From Secundilactobacillus collinoides DSM 20515 = JCM 1123 (GTDB lineage: Bacteria; Bacillota; Bacilli; Lactobacillales; Lactobacillaceae): a DNA stretch of 64,000 nt. The stretch is from NCBI RefSeq assembly GCF_001435975.1, contig NZ_AYYR01000053.1, positions 15,425 to 79,424 of the forward strand, read 5' to 3'. The notes beneath the pieces were generated by a model. That model was given only the letters and a program-made list of their open reading frames with translations, was not told where the DNA came from and searched no databases. Below, piece after piece: positions 49,897 to 59,452 of the stretch. The position numbers were made by a program, and so were the translations under genes. How positions within the stretch are numbered: position 1 is the stretch's first letter; every line of letters starts with the position of its first letter.

Positions 49897-50343
49897 ATGG
49901 CAAGCAATCAACAAAGTGCCAAGACAACGGAGGCTGAGCACGAACCAGCACCGATCTTACAACAAATGGCGATTTTCGCCTGCGTTCTGTTTGTGTCATC
50001 ATTAATTTCACCATTATTCCCGGCATCGTTCCCTGTTCCAACACCGGTTATTGGTTTGGTTCTCATGTACGTTTTATTGGCATCACACGCGATTAAGCTT
50101 TACCAAGTTGAAAAGATGGCTGATTTCTTAATTAGTTTAATCGCCTTCTTATTCGTCCCATCTGGGGTGCAAATGGCTAATTCCCTTAACGTCTTCACCG
50201 ACGACGGTGCTTTGACTGGGGTTATGTTGATCGTTGTTATTGTTTTAGCAACCATCATCTTGTTAGTCGTTATCGCTTACACTACTGCATGCTTTATGTG
50301 GATCAGCCGGAAGGTCTTCCACAAGAGTACTGATGTTCAGTAG
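49897..50343 (+). CDS. LrgA/CidA family membrane protein
   Basis: The 148-residue protein has four hydrophobic segments and the LrgA-family block FPVPTPVIGLVLMYVLL and FLFVPSGVQMANSL. LrgA/CidA proteins were named antiholin/holin-like, and in B. subtilis the pair PftAB (YsbAB) takes up pyruvate. An extended polar N-terminus (about 25 residues) precedes the first helix. It is followed after 38 bp by its LrgB partner. Either role is possible; the cre-like site favours a carbon-metabolism link. Confidence 0.85.
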   Translation: MASNQQSAKTTEAEHEPAPILQQMAIFACVLFVSSLISPLFPASFPVPTPVIGLVLMYVLLASHAIKLYQVEKMADFLISLIAFLFVPSGVQMANSLNVFTDDGALTGVMLIVVIVLATIILLVVIAYTTACFMWISRKVFHKSTDVQ

Positions 50344-50381
50344 TTTTTCGATAGCTCTCAATATAGAAAGGATTGAGTTAA

Positions 50382-51146
50382 ATGACTTGGGTTAACTTTT
50401 TCGGTAATGCCTTAGACCCGAAAGTCGGTGGGATTGCTTTCTTCGGTATCTTCCTATCGCTCGTTGTCTTCTTAATTGGGCAATGGTTGTTCAAAATTAC
50501 TAATGGTTTCTTCTTATGCCAACCTTTGTTCGTTGGTATGGTACTTGGTATTTTTATTCTGTGGCTGTTATCAAAGTGGTTCGGCGTTTCACTGCCAACC
50601 TTCTATCAAGCAGCTTACAAACCAGGTGGTGACATCCTGTTCTGGTTCTTGAACCCTGCCACCATTGCGTTTGCCATTCCGCTTTATCGTCGGAACGATG
50701 TTTTCAAGAAGTTCTGGCTTGAAATTGTGCTATCATTAATCGTCGGGATGGTTATTTCATTGGTCGTTATCTACTTCGTTGCCAAGGCTGCTGGTCTGAA
50801 CAACGCAATGATTTCATCAATGTTGCCACAAGCTGCTACTACCGCCGTCGCAATGCCTATTTCCGCCGCTGTTGGTGGGAACTCAGCCGTTACCGCGATG
50901 GCATGTATCTTAAACGCCGTCTTGATCTACGCCTTAGCTGACGTTTTGATCAAGGTCTTCCGTTTGAACAGCGACCCTGTTGGTGCTGGTTTAGGTTTAG
51001 GGACTGCCGGACATACCGTTGGTTCTGCCAAAGCCGTTCAATTAGGTTCTGTCCAAGGTGCCATGGCTTCTATCGCGGTTGTTGTTATTTCAATCGTTGT
51101 TGATATCGTGGTTCCACCATTTGCATCAATGATGCACCTGTTCTAA
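50382..51146 (+). CDS. LrgB/CidB family membrane protein
   Basis: The 254-residue protein has about eight hydrophobic segments and the LrgB blocks LNPATIAFAIPLYRR, PQAATTAVAMPISAAVGG and GTAGHTVGSAKAVQLG. It works with the LrgA-type protein upstream as a two-part membrane system (murein-hydrolase control or pyruvate facilitator). The ATG follows GAAAGGA. Confidence 0.88.
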   Translation: MTWVNFFGNALDPKVGGIAFFGIFLSLVVFLIGQWLFKITNGFFLCQPLFVGMVLGIFILWLLSKWFGVSLPTFYQAAYKPGGDILFWFLNPATIAFAIPLYRRNDVFKKFWLEIVLSLIVGMVISLVVIYFVAKAAGLNNAMISSMLPQAATTAVAMPISAAVGGNSAVTAMACILNAVLIYALADVLIKVFRLNSDPVGAGLGLGTAGHTVGSAKAVQLGSVQGAMASIAVVVISIVVDIVVPPFASMMHLF

Positions 51147-51172
51147 AAACGCATTTATTTGAACGTCATATT

Positions 51173-51201
51173 AGCCTCGGACTTCGGTTCGGGGCTTTTT
51201 T
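51173..51201 (+). terminator. Terminator of the lrgAB-type operon
   Basis: AGCCTCGGAC-TTCG-GTTCGGGGCT is a 10-bp stem capped by a UUCG tetraloop and followed by five T. Confidence 0.9.
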
Positions 51202-51202
51202 A

Positions 51203-51625
51203 TGTTCCCCTATTTATGTATGTTTCCCGCTGTCCTGATCCTGTTTCAGGATACCGAGACTACCTTAAATGGAGCATAAAAATGCGTTACGCCCACTTCA
51301 TTGACTTATCAGATTGGTCAGCCCAACGATTCTCCCGGTGGTCGTACACGGCCGTAATCAGCCTTTTAAGTATTAGGTTGTTGATACTGACAACTAGGGC
51401 CTTGTGCAAGGAACTGGTTGACCTGTCTCATCTCAATATGGCTAGAATCAACCACACTTGTCTCAACCGATCGGCTCGTCTTACAATCACCGCTTTCAAA
51501 CTATGTGATGGTAACGCGTTCCATTCATTTTCTCAGTGTATTCCCCATTAAACGCTGCAGACACACCGCACTCCTGTTTAACCCACTGACCGTGTTAAAT
51601 TAGTTGACTCCCCAATTCAGTCCAT
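51203..51625. other. Intergenic region without a confident gene
   Basis: About 420 bases between two terminators. A plus-strand frame of up to 130 codons (from 51159) runs through the terminator and has no ribosome site or known domain. On the minus strand short stretches look weakly protein-like but are broken by stops. It could be the remains of a lost gene. Confidence 0.4.
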
Positions 51626-51661
51626 AAAAAAGCTCTGGATCAGCTGATCCAGAGCTTTTTT
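51626..51661 (-). terminator. Terminator of the KimA-like gene
   Basis: A perfect 36-base palindrome (AAAAAAGCTCTGGATCAG and its complement) works in both directions. Confidence 0.9.
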
Positions 51662-51670
51662 GCCAAACAA

Positions 51671-53506
51671 CTATCGTTTCAGGTGATAACTATAGGTAGA
51701 AACAATAATATTTTGACGTGTATTTAAAGCACCACGCAGACGCAGTGCGGTTTGGTTATGCAAAACATTTTGCCATGGGTGACGCGGCACGAACTGCGGG
51801 ACGAGAACCGTTGTCGTAAAGTTTCGCTCAGCGGCCCGTTTTGCGATCACATCACAGAACCGCATGGTCGGTGTGACAATGGACCGGTAAGAAGAATGAA
51901 TGTCCACAAAACGAACGTCTGGGAACTTCACCTTAAACTCCTGAGCCGTTTTATGTTCCTTACGCGGATTTTCATCGAAGGAAACGTGCATGGCAATCAC
52001 GTAGTCGCCGACTGACCGCGCGTAATCGATCGCGTTGGCGGTCACTTTCGTCACGTTGCTGACAAGGACGATCACAGTTGCCCCATCATAGTGGTGATTT
52101 TCAGGAGTAAATTTCTCGCTGACTCGAAGCTGATGCGCCACGTTATCGTAATGCAAGTGGATCCGGTAGAACATGTAGTAGAGTAATGGCATCACGATCA
52201 GGTAAGGCCATACGTTGCCGAAATGCAGGAAGAACAGACAAACAACCAGAGAGGCTGAGATAAAGGCCCCAAGGAAGTTGATCATGGCCTTGACCTGCCA
52301 AACACCCTCACGAACGCGGAACCAGTGCTTGATCATCCCTGATTGTGAGAGGGTAAACGGCACAAACACCCCGATGGCATACAGCGGAATCAGCAAACTC
52401 GTTTTCCCATTAAAGATAATAATCAAAACGATGGCACCGACCGCCAATGAAATAATCCCATTCGAATAGCCCAAACGGTCGCCACGATCTAAGTAAGCAT
52501 GCGGCAGGAACTTATCCTTTGCAAGATTGTATGCAAGAATCGGAAAGGCAGAGAACCCGGTATTGGCAGCCACCGCTAAAATCAGGGCGGTAGACAGTTG
52601 AATCAAGTAATAGATCAACCCGTGTCCGAACACCGTCTGTGCGATTTGCGATAGCACGGTGTTGTCAGCCACCGGCCGAATTCCTGTGTAGTAACTTAAG
52701 TAGGTAATACCGGCAAAGAAGAAGGCCAAGATGGTCGCCATAATGGCCAAAGTGGCGGAAGCATTGTGACTCTTTGGCTTCTTGAAGTTTGGTACCGCAT
52801 TACTAATGGCTTCGACACCGGTCAAAGAAGATGACCCGGATGAGAATGCCCGCAGGAACAAAACAACAGACATGCCGCTAACGGACGTTGTCAGCCCCGC
52901 CGAAGCATGGTATGCAATCTGCCCAGTGGCAATCCGGAACAGACCCCAGACGACCATGCCAATGATCATAACGATAAAGAAGTAAACTGGGAACGTGAGG
53001 AAGGAAGCAGAATCCCGCATCCCTCGCAAATTAATGGCCATGATACCCAACACAATAATAATGGCAACAATGACTTGATAATGACTCAAAGCCGGTATCG
53101 CAGCAATTATGGCATCAACACCAGAGGTGACAGATACCGCCACGGTCAGCATGTAATCAACAAGCAGCGACCCGCCGGCCACCAAGCCAGCCGAAGTCCC
53201 CCAGTTAGTTGACGCAACCACGTAAGCCCCACCACCAGATGGATATGCGTGAATGATCTGTTGGTAAGACAGTGTGATAGCAAACAGTAAAACCAGCACT
53301 AACAGTGCAACCCACATTTGATACATTAAGGCTGCAGCGGATAATGTGATCAGAACTGTCGTAATTTGTTCGGTCCCATAAGCCACTGATGAAAGTGCGT
53401 CAGAAGAAAGTAATGCAAGAGCTTTGAACTTCGTCAAAGCCTGACCGCCTTCATCTGTGGTCTTTAACGGTTTCCCAATTATCAACCGTTTCAAATAACG
53501 CCACAT
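51671..53506 (-). CDS. APC-superfamily potassium importer, KimA-like
   Basis: The 611-residue protein has about 12 membrane segments in the first 440 residues with ALLSSDALSSVAYGTEQI, YPSGGGAYVVA and SLTGVEAISNAVPNF, and a cytoplasmic C-terminal domain (about 455-611) with a universal-stress-like fold (VIVLVSNVTKVTANAIDYARS). Size and motifs match B. subtilis KimA (YdaO), a c-di-AMP-inhibited K+/H+ symporter; amino-acid permease annotations also exist for this family. The ATG follows AAAAGGAG. No c-di-AMP riboswitch is seen upstream. Confidence 0.82.
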   Translation of the reverse strand: MWRYLKRLIIGKPLKTTDEGGQALTKFKALALLSSDALSSVAYGTEQITTVLITLSAAALMYQMWVALLVLVLLFAITLSYQQIIHAYPSGGGAYVVASTNWGTSAGLVAGGSLLVDYMLTVAVSVTSGVDAIIAAIPALSHYQVIVAIIIVLGIMAINLRGMRDSASFLTFPVYFFIVMIIGMVVWGLFRIATGQIAYHASAGLTTSVSGMSVVLFLRAFSSGSSSLTGVEAISNAVPNFKKPKSHNASATLAIMATILAFFFAGITYLSYYTGIRPVADNTVLSQIAQTVFGHGLIYYLIQLSTALILAVAANTGFSAFPILAYNLAKDKFLPHAYLDRGDRLGYSNGIISLAVGAIVLIIIFNGKTSLLIPLYAIGVFVPFTLSQSGMIKHWFRVREGVWQVKAMINFLGAFISASLVVCLFFLHFGNVWPYLIVMPLLYYMFYRIHLHYDNVAHQLRVSEKFTPENHHYDGATVIVLVSNVTKVTANAIDYARSVGDYVIAMHVSFDENPRKEHKTAQEFKVKFPDVRFVDIHSSYRSIVTPTMRFCDVIAKRAAERNFTTTVLVPQFVPRHPWQNVLHNQTALRLRGALNTRQNIIVSTYSYHLKR

Positions 53507-53534
53507 TTTCTTTACTCCTTTTCCGACTAATAAG

Positions 53535-53568
53535 AGCTATCAACTACAAAGAAGCATAACTGATAGCT
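53535..53568 (-). promoter_or_regulatory. Hairpin in the leader of the KimA-like gene
   Basis: AGCTATCA and TGATAGCT pair around an 18-base loop, ending about 15 bases before the ribosome binding site. It is too short to be a known riboswitch. Confidence 0.35.
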
Positions 53569-53593
53569 TTTTTAATCCCCAATATTCGATATC

Positions 53594-53615
53594 TATTATT
53601 TCTGCACGAATAATA
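53594..53615. promoter_or_regulatory. Inverted repeat upstream of the KimA-like gene
   Basis: TATTATT-N8-AATAATA lies near the expected promoter of the gene. It may be an operator; nothing else was found between 53616 and 53930. Confidence 0.3.
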
Positions 53616-53930
53616 ATCACGCAAAATCATTAGGTATTGTACACCATTCCACCATTAATTACTATTTATTTTAAAAAGAATGGGAACCATATGAGAATTT
53701 GTCAAAGATAATAACACTAAAGCCCGCTATATCGGCATTTTGAGTAAGATGCTCATACGCAAATTTTACCACTATCCAGTCCTAAAAGGGCAAGAAACCG
53801 GCTTCATGTCTGCTTCTTTTTGGTTATCTTTCAAAAAAAAGAGACGCGGTTTTAAATTTATCAAACATCCGCCTTCAACTTAACAAAACTGACGGGTAGC
53901 TTCAAGTCTTTCAAGGGCTTTACCGAAAAA

Positions 53931-53976
53931 AAGCCTCTACGGGACCGTTAGTTTATTGACGGTACCGTAGAGGCTT
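53931..53976 (-). terminator. Terminator of asnA
   Basis: A stem of 18 bp with two mismatches (AAGCCTCTACGG outer arm) and seven T follows the asnA stop by about 25 bases. Confidence 0.88.
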
Positions 53977-54000
53977 CCTAGTGCATTTTATTGTGTTAAA

Positions 54001-55008
54001 TTAAAGTAAGTGAATATTTGCCGCGTCACACTGGTCCAACATAGACTGTGGCCAAACACTGGCTTGAACTTCGCCAACGTGTGCCTTGCCTAATAGCAGC
54101 ATGCACAGCCGTGATTGACCAATACCGCCGCCAATGGTGTATGGCAGTTCACCAGCGAGCAGTTTTTTATGGAATGGCAGGTTGACGCGGTCTTCAGCGT
54201 CAGCTGCTTTCAGTTGAGCCTTCATTGCTGTCTCATCCACCCGGATACCCATACTTGAAATTTCAAGCGAACAGTTCAACGGTTCATACCAGAACAGAAT
54301 ATCTCCGTTTAACTTCCAGTCATCGTAGTCAGGTGCCCGGCCATCATGGCGTTTGCCAGACTTCATCGGGCCGCCGATCTGCATCAAAAAGACTGCCCCG
54401 TCTTCTTTACAGATGGCGTCCTCGCGCTCCTTAGGGGTCTTATCAGGCCAGCGGTCTTCCAGCTCCTGTGTCGTGACAAATTTAATGTCATCAGGCAGGT
54501 GATGAACCGCCTTTGGGTACTTATACCAAACCTCGTCTTCCATGTGCTTAATGACCTTAAAAATGCGTCGCACAGTGGTCTTCAACGTATCCGTATTGCG
54601 TTCTTCTTTAGCAATGATTTTTTCCCAGTCCCACTGGTCCACGTAGATCGAATGGAAATTATCCAGATCTTCGTCCTTCCGAATGGCGTTCATATTGGTA
54701 TATAGGCCTTCGTGCATCTTAAAACCGTAACGGTGTAATGCCATCCGCTTCCACTTTGCGAGTGAATGCACGATTTCCATCGTTTCACCCGGCACGTCCT
54801 TCATCTTAAACGAAACCGGTGATTCAACACCGTTCAAGTTGTCGTTTAGTCCGGTTGATTTTTCAACCATCATTGGCGCGGACATCCGTTGCAGACCCAT
54901 TTCTTTTCCAAATTCATCCTGGAATGTTTCACGAATGTAACGAATAGCAGCTTCAGTATCTTTAACAGATAATTTCGGATCATAATCCTTTGGGACAATC
55001 AAATGCAT
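54001..55008 (-). CDS. asnA: Aspartate-ammonia ligase (asparagine synthetase A)
   Basis: AsnA makes asparagine from aspartate, ammonia and ATP. The 335-residue protein has the class II synthetase-like fold with [31 protein letters not shown], the [23 protein letters not shown] region (seen in parts) and [14 protein letters not shown] near the end. The start at 55008 has AAGGAG nine bases upstream. A T-box leader directly upstream ties expression to uncharged tRNA-Asn. Confidence 0.97.
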   Translation of the reverse strand: MHLIVPKDYDPKLSVKDTEAAIRYIRETFQDEFGKEMGLQRMSAPMMVEKSTGLNDNLNGVESPVSFKMKDVPGETMEIVHSLAKWKRMALHRYGFKMHEGLYTNMNAIRKDEDLDNFHSIYVDQWDWEKIIAKEERNTDTLKTTVRRIFKVIKHMEDEVWYKYPKAVHHLPDDIKFVTTQELEDRWPDKTPKEREDAICKEDGAVFLMQIGGPMKSGKRHDGRAPDYDDWKLNGDILFWYEPLNCSLEISSMGIRVDETAMKAQLKAADAEDRVNLPFHKKLLAGELPYTIGGGIGQSRLCMLLLGKAHVGEVQASVWPQSMLDQCDAANIHLL

Positions 55009-55050
55009 AACAAAAAACTCCTTTGAAATTTTGTACGACACTGGGAAACG

Positions 55051-55325
55051 AAAAAAGCCTTCCGTCCCCAGCTAAAGGGACGAAAGACTTTTCGCGGTAC
55101 CACCCAGTTTGTCTATTTTAAATAGACCACCTTACGACGCACAATCATGCGCCTCCGGACAATAACGGGCCGGTCACGTCTACGCCTACTTTGGCAACGC
55201 CATTTGGGGTAGCAATCTCAGAAAGTGTTATTCAGTTTTTTCGATACCTCATCGGTTTTCCACTAACCCCGATTCACTGTCAGGTCGAAAAGACTTACTT
55301 ATCCTTCTGTTTTTTCGTCTGTTTC
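55051..55325 (-). promoter_or_regulatory. T-box leader of asnA
   Basis: The minus strand carries the T-box core GGGTGGTACCGCG (55093-55105), followed by a 13-bp terminator stem (55056-55089) with a T-run. Upstream sequences form the long Stem I. An AAC triplet at 55227-55229 is a likely Asn specifier, matching the asnA target. Uncharged tRNA-Asn would favour read-through. From 55331 to 55566 I see nothing further. Confidence 0.9.
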
Positions 55326-55570
55326 GTATGTGTCTCTACTGTATCATGTAAATGAGAGTTTGAAAAGAGCTAAATTTACACCGAGATGTCACATTATGTT
55401 TTCGATAACGCTATCAATTGCCAATTCATACGGAAAGTATCATGCTTGGCAGTACCTCAGAATTCTCTCACAAACAACTTCCAAAATCCCCTCATCTCAT
55501 TATTCACTGAAATTTCGGCTGAAGTTATTTGGCGCCTAAGAAACGCCAACCATGGTCTGAGTATACAAAA

Positions 55571-55603
55571 AACGCTGCGAAGTTGTAATCAACTCGCAGC
55601 GTT
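55571..55603 (-). terminator. Terminator of groESL
   Basis: AACGCTGCGAGTTG / CAACTTCGCAGCGTT (minus strand, one bulge) is followed by T6, about 30 bases after the groEL stop. Confidence 0.88.
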
Positions 55604-55635
55604 CTAAAGTCAATTTAATTTAGGATGAGACAAGA

Positions 55636-57276
<1,641 letters not shown>

Positions 57277-57333
57277 TCATATGATTAATTGTTAATTTTT
57301 GTTTGGTGTCTGCCTTTTTCAGGCTGACCAGTT

Positions 57334-57618
57334 TTAGTCTACAATTGCGACTAAATCTTTTTCGTGAACGACAAGGTAAGAAGCATCTTCGTACTTAACT
57401 TCAGTCCCTGAGTACTTGTCAAACAATACGGTGTCGCCTTCCTTAACACTTGGGGCAACCTTTTCTCCGTTATCAAGTACACGGCCATCGCCAACAGCTA
57501 CAACCTTTGCAGTTTGCGGCTTTTCTTGAGCGTTACTTGCTAATACGATACCACCAACAGTGGTTTCTTCTTCTTCTTGAGCTTGTAAGATCACACGGTC
57601 TCCTAATGGTTTTAACAC
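57334..57618 (-). CDS. groES: Co-chaperonin GroES
   Basis: GroES caps the GroEL chamber. The 94-residue protein has the family start [10 protein letters not shown], the mobile loop [19 protein letters not shown] and the roof segment, ending with [12 protein letters not shown]. The start codon is GTG, with GGAGGG six bases before it. It opens the groESL operon under CIRCE control. Confidence 0.98.
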   Translation of the reverse strand: MLKPLGDRVILQAQEEEETTVGGIVLASNAQEKPQTAKVVAVGDGRVLDNGEKVAPSVKEGDTVLFDKYSGTEVKYEDASYLVVHEKDLVAIVD

Positions 57619-57645
57619 TTGAATCCCTCCAATAAATCTAAAGAT

Positions 57646-57681
57646 TTAGCACTCTTAGCACTCATCTAACACAAGTGCTAA
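57646..57681 (-). promoter_or_regulatory. groES: CIRCE operator with an extra half-site
   Basis: TTAGCACTC-N9-AAGTGCTAA (57655-57681) is the HrcA-binding CIRCE with one base changed from the consensus. A second TTAGCACTC abuts it at 57646-57654, toward groES. Confidence 0.92.
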
Positions 57682-57693
57682 TCAACAATTAAT

Positions 57694-57722
57694 ACTATAA
57701 AATTAATCTGGGTAAATTGCAA
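57694..57722 (-). promoter_or_regulatory. groES: Promoter of groESL
   Basis: On the minus strand TTGCAA (57717-57722), 17 bases, TATAGT (57694-57699), directly upstream of CIRCE. Confidence 0.85.
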
Positions 57723-57747
57723 GTTATATTGACTAGAAAGTTGAAAA

Positions 57748-57867
57748 GAGTGTGGTGAAAAGCAGTTAAATGGTTGACGCTTAGGTAAGCTTGACTAAAA
57801 AATCGGTTTTGTCTTTGGAGTTGAAGCCATTAATGGAGGAGTTCTTCGTTTTTCAAACACATTTCGA
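57748..57867 (+). repeat. Decayed copy of the structured hairpin repeat
   Basis: It starts GAGTGTGG and ends AAACACATTTCGA, 120 bases apart, the length of the full elements. The outer GTGT/ACAC and GAAAA/TTTTC pairs remain, but the central stem has lost most pairing. The next 220 bases (57868-58088) hold no confident gene. Confidence 0.5.
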
Positions 57868-58088
57868 AAGTTTTTTTGCCATCACACTTGTTTCGAAACA
57901 TCTATGAACGATGTCAAAGAGGCATTTGGTAAACGCAAAAATGTCACTCTTTTTCTTTTTACTCTTTTTCTTTTTGTAGAAGCAAACGACACTTTGGGGA
58001 TTGTCTTCAATCCTCGTTTTCATTTATTGGCACCAGATGTTATTTATGTAATGCGCACGTTTATGAAGTTTTCTGATGCAGCGGGCCT

Positions 58089-58424
58089 TTTCCCTGAAGA
58101 TTTCGGTCCATATTGTGGGTGCCCTTCTCTGGCGTCGAAACGTGTTTTGAAAGGCACGGAGTTGCACCTAGTGGACTTCGACCACTTTCCCTAAAGACCC
58201 CGGCCAACATTGTGGGTGCCCTTCTCCGGCTTCGAAACGTGTTCCGAAAGGCACGGAGTTGCACCTAGTGGACTTCGACCACTTTCCCTAAAGACCCCGG
58301 CCAACATTGTGGGTGCCCTTCTCCGGCGTCGAAACGTGTTACGAAAGGCAAGGAGTTGCACCTAGTGGACTTCGACCACTTTCCCTAAAGACCCCGGCCA
58401 ACATTGTGGGTGCCCTTCTCCGGC
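58089..58424 (-). repeat. Tandem array of right-half repeat fragments (97-bp period)
   Basis: On the minus strand a 97-bp unit recurs: it ends with the element's right arm and tail (CCACTAGGTGCAACTCC, GCCTTTCG, AACACGTTTCG). The tail recurs at 58134, about 58231, 58328 and 58425, each exactly 97 bp apart. The outermost copy, next to 58089, is the most diverged. In each fragment the left arm is replaced by AGTGG, which can pair only with CCACT as a mini-hairpin. Confidence 0.85.
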
Positions 58425-58547
58425 GTCGAAACGTGTTACGAAAGGCAAGGAGTTGCACCTAGTGGACTTCGCCCGCAAAAGCCAGGCCCGGGCTTTTGCG
58501 GGCAAAGTCCACTAGGCTCCACTCCTTAACCACCTTTCTCCACACTC
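58425..58547 (-). repeat. Structured hairpin repeat, copy C (full, reverse orientation)
   Basis: This 123-bp element reads on the minus strand from GAGTGTGGAGAAAGG to AACACGTTTCGAC. The main stem CCTAGTGGACTTCGCCCGCA (58458-58477) pairs with 58497-58516 over 20 bp with one G-U equivalent. It continues into AAAGCC/GGCTTT around CGGGCCT. Outside, AAGGAGT/ACTCCTT differ from all other copies but pair. It lies next to the rex terminator. Confidence 0.9.
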
Positions 58548-58553
58548 TAAAAA

Positions 58554-58587
58554 AACTGACCAATCACATCAATGTAATCAGTCAGTT
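58554..58587 (-). terminator. Terminator of rex
   Basis: AACTGAC / GTCAGTT with inner ACAT/ATGT pairs and seven T on the minus strand. Confidence 0.8.
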
Positions 58588-58591
58588 CTTA

Positions 58592-59230
58592 TTATGCTTC
58601 TTCGTTGTAGTGATCTAAGAAGTAGATCAATGTTTGCAATTCGTTAGTCAAGTCGACGTTTTGCACGCGAACGTTGTTTGGGACGGATACGCGCAATGGC
58701 GTGAAGTTCAAAATGCCGCGAATACCGCCTGCGATGGCTTCATCCGTTACAGATTGAGCCACGTCGGCCGGCACCGTAATAATCGCAACCTGGATCTGCT
58801 GGTCCTTCAATTGCTTTTCGAGTTCGGCCATTGGATAAACTGGCACGCCGCTCTTCACCGTGTTGGCCAAGTCTGACTTCACATCAAATGCTGCGCTAAT
58901 GCGTACATTGCTGTTTTGATGGAAGTTAAAGTTCAACAGCGCGTTCCCAAGATTCCCAACCCCGATCAATGCGGCGTTAGTCAATTTATCCTGGTTAAGG
59001 ATCTTCTTGAAGAATTTCAACAAACTATCAACATCGTAACCGTACCCCCGCTTACCCAGGGCACCAAAGTATGAAAAATCGCGACGAATCGTAGCTGAAT
59101 CAACCTTAACGGCTTCTGATAATTCAGTTGACGAGACACGGGTCTTGCCTGCATCTTTTAAGATGTTTAAGTAGCGGTAGTAGATCGGCAAGCGTTTAGC
59201 AGTTGCCTTTGGAATCTTTGTTTCTGCCAC
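58592..59230 (-). CDS. rex: Redox-sensing repressor Rex
   Basis: Rex represses fermentation genes when the NADH/NAD+ ratio is low. The 212-residue protein has an N-terminal winged helix (about 1-80, with [21 protein letters not shown] seen in parts) and a Rossmann domain with [14 protein letters not shown] near residue 95. The start is GTG, after AAGGAGG. It is divergent from the ABC-F gene, and a Rex-box-like site covers its own promoter. Confidence 0.95.
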   Translation of the reverse strand: MAETKIPKATAKRLPIYYRYLNILKDAGKTRVSSTELSEAVKVDSATIRRDFSYFGALGKRGYGYDVDSLLKFFKKILNQDKLTNAALIGVGNLGNALLNFNFHQNSNVRISAAFDVKSDLANTVKSGVPVYPMAELEKQLKDQQIQVAIITVPADVAQSVTDEAIAGGIRGILNFTPLRVSVPNNVRVQNVDLTNELQTLIYFLDHYNEEA

Positions 59231-59335
59231 AGTAACTCCTCCTTGTGAATTTTAGTAATGTGAATGAATTGAATTAGAATAAGTGCGTGTATTCTACTCT
59301 TAATTCTGGGGCTTGTGAAATAGCCATCCACGTTC

Positions 59336-59374
59336 ATTATAGCATAATGCCTTATCTTGTGAAATAATTTTCAA
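59336..59374 (-). promoter_or_regulatory. rex: rex promoter with overlapping Rex-box-like site
   Basis: TTGTGAAATAATTTTCAA (59357-59374, plus strand) resembles the Rex box TTGTGAA-N4-TTCACAA with two changes in the right half. On the minus strand TTTCAC within it and TATAAT (59336-59341) are 17 bases apart, so Rex would block its own -35. Confidence 0.6.
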
Positions 59375-59452
59375 TAAAAAGACTGTGAAAACTCTTATTT
59401 ACCGGTTTATCAACGCCTATTATGGTAAAATAGTTTCACGAAGAAAGGTAGA

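Noticed and set aside
51159-51551. 130-codon plus-strand frame after lrgB
   Set aside because: It begins before and runs through a strong terminator, has no ribosome site and no recognisable family.
57904-58194. 96-codon plus-strand frame in the groES-rex gap
   Set aside because: Its second half is the repeat array read as protein; no ribosome site or domain.
58089-58547. Possible CRISPR array in the 97-bp repeats
   Set aside because: The whole 97-bp unit is repeated, with no variable spacer.
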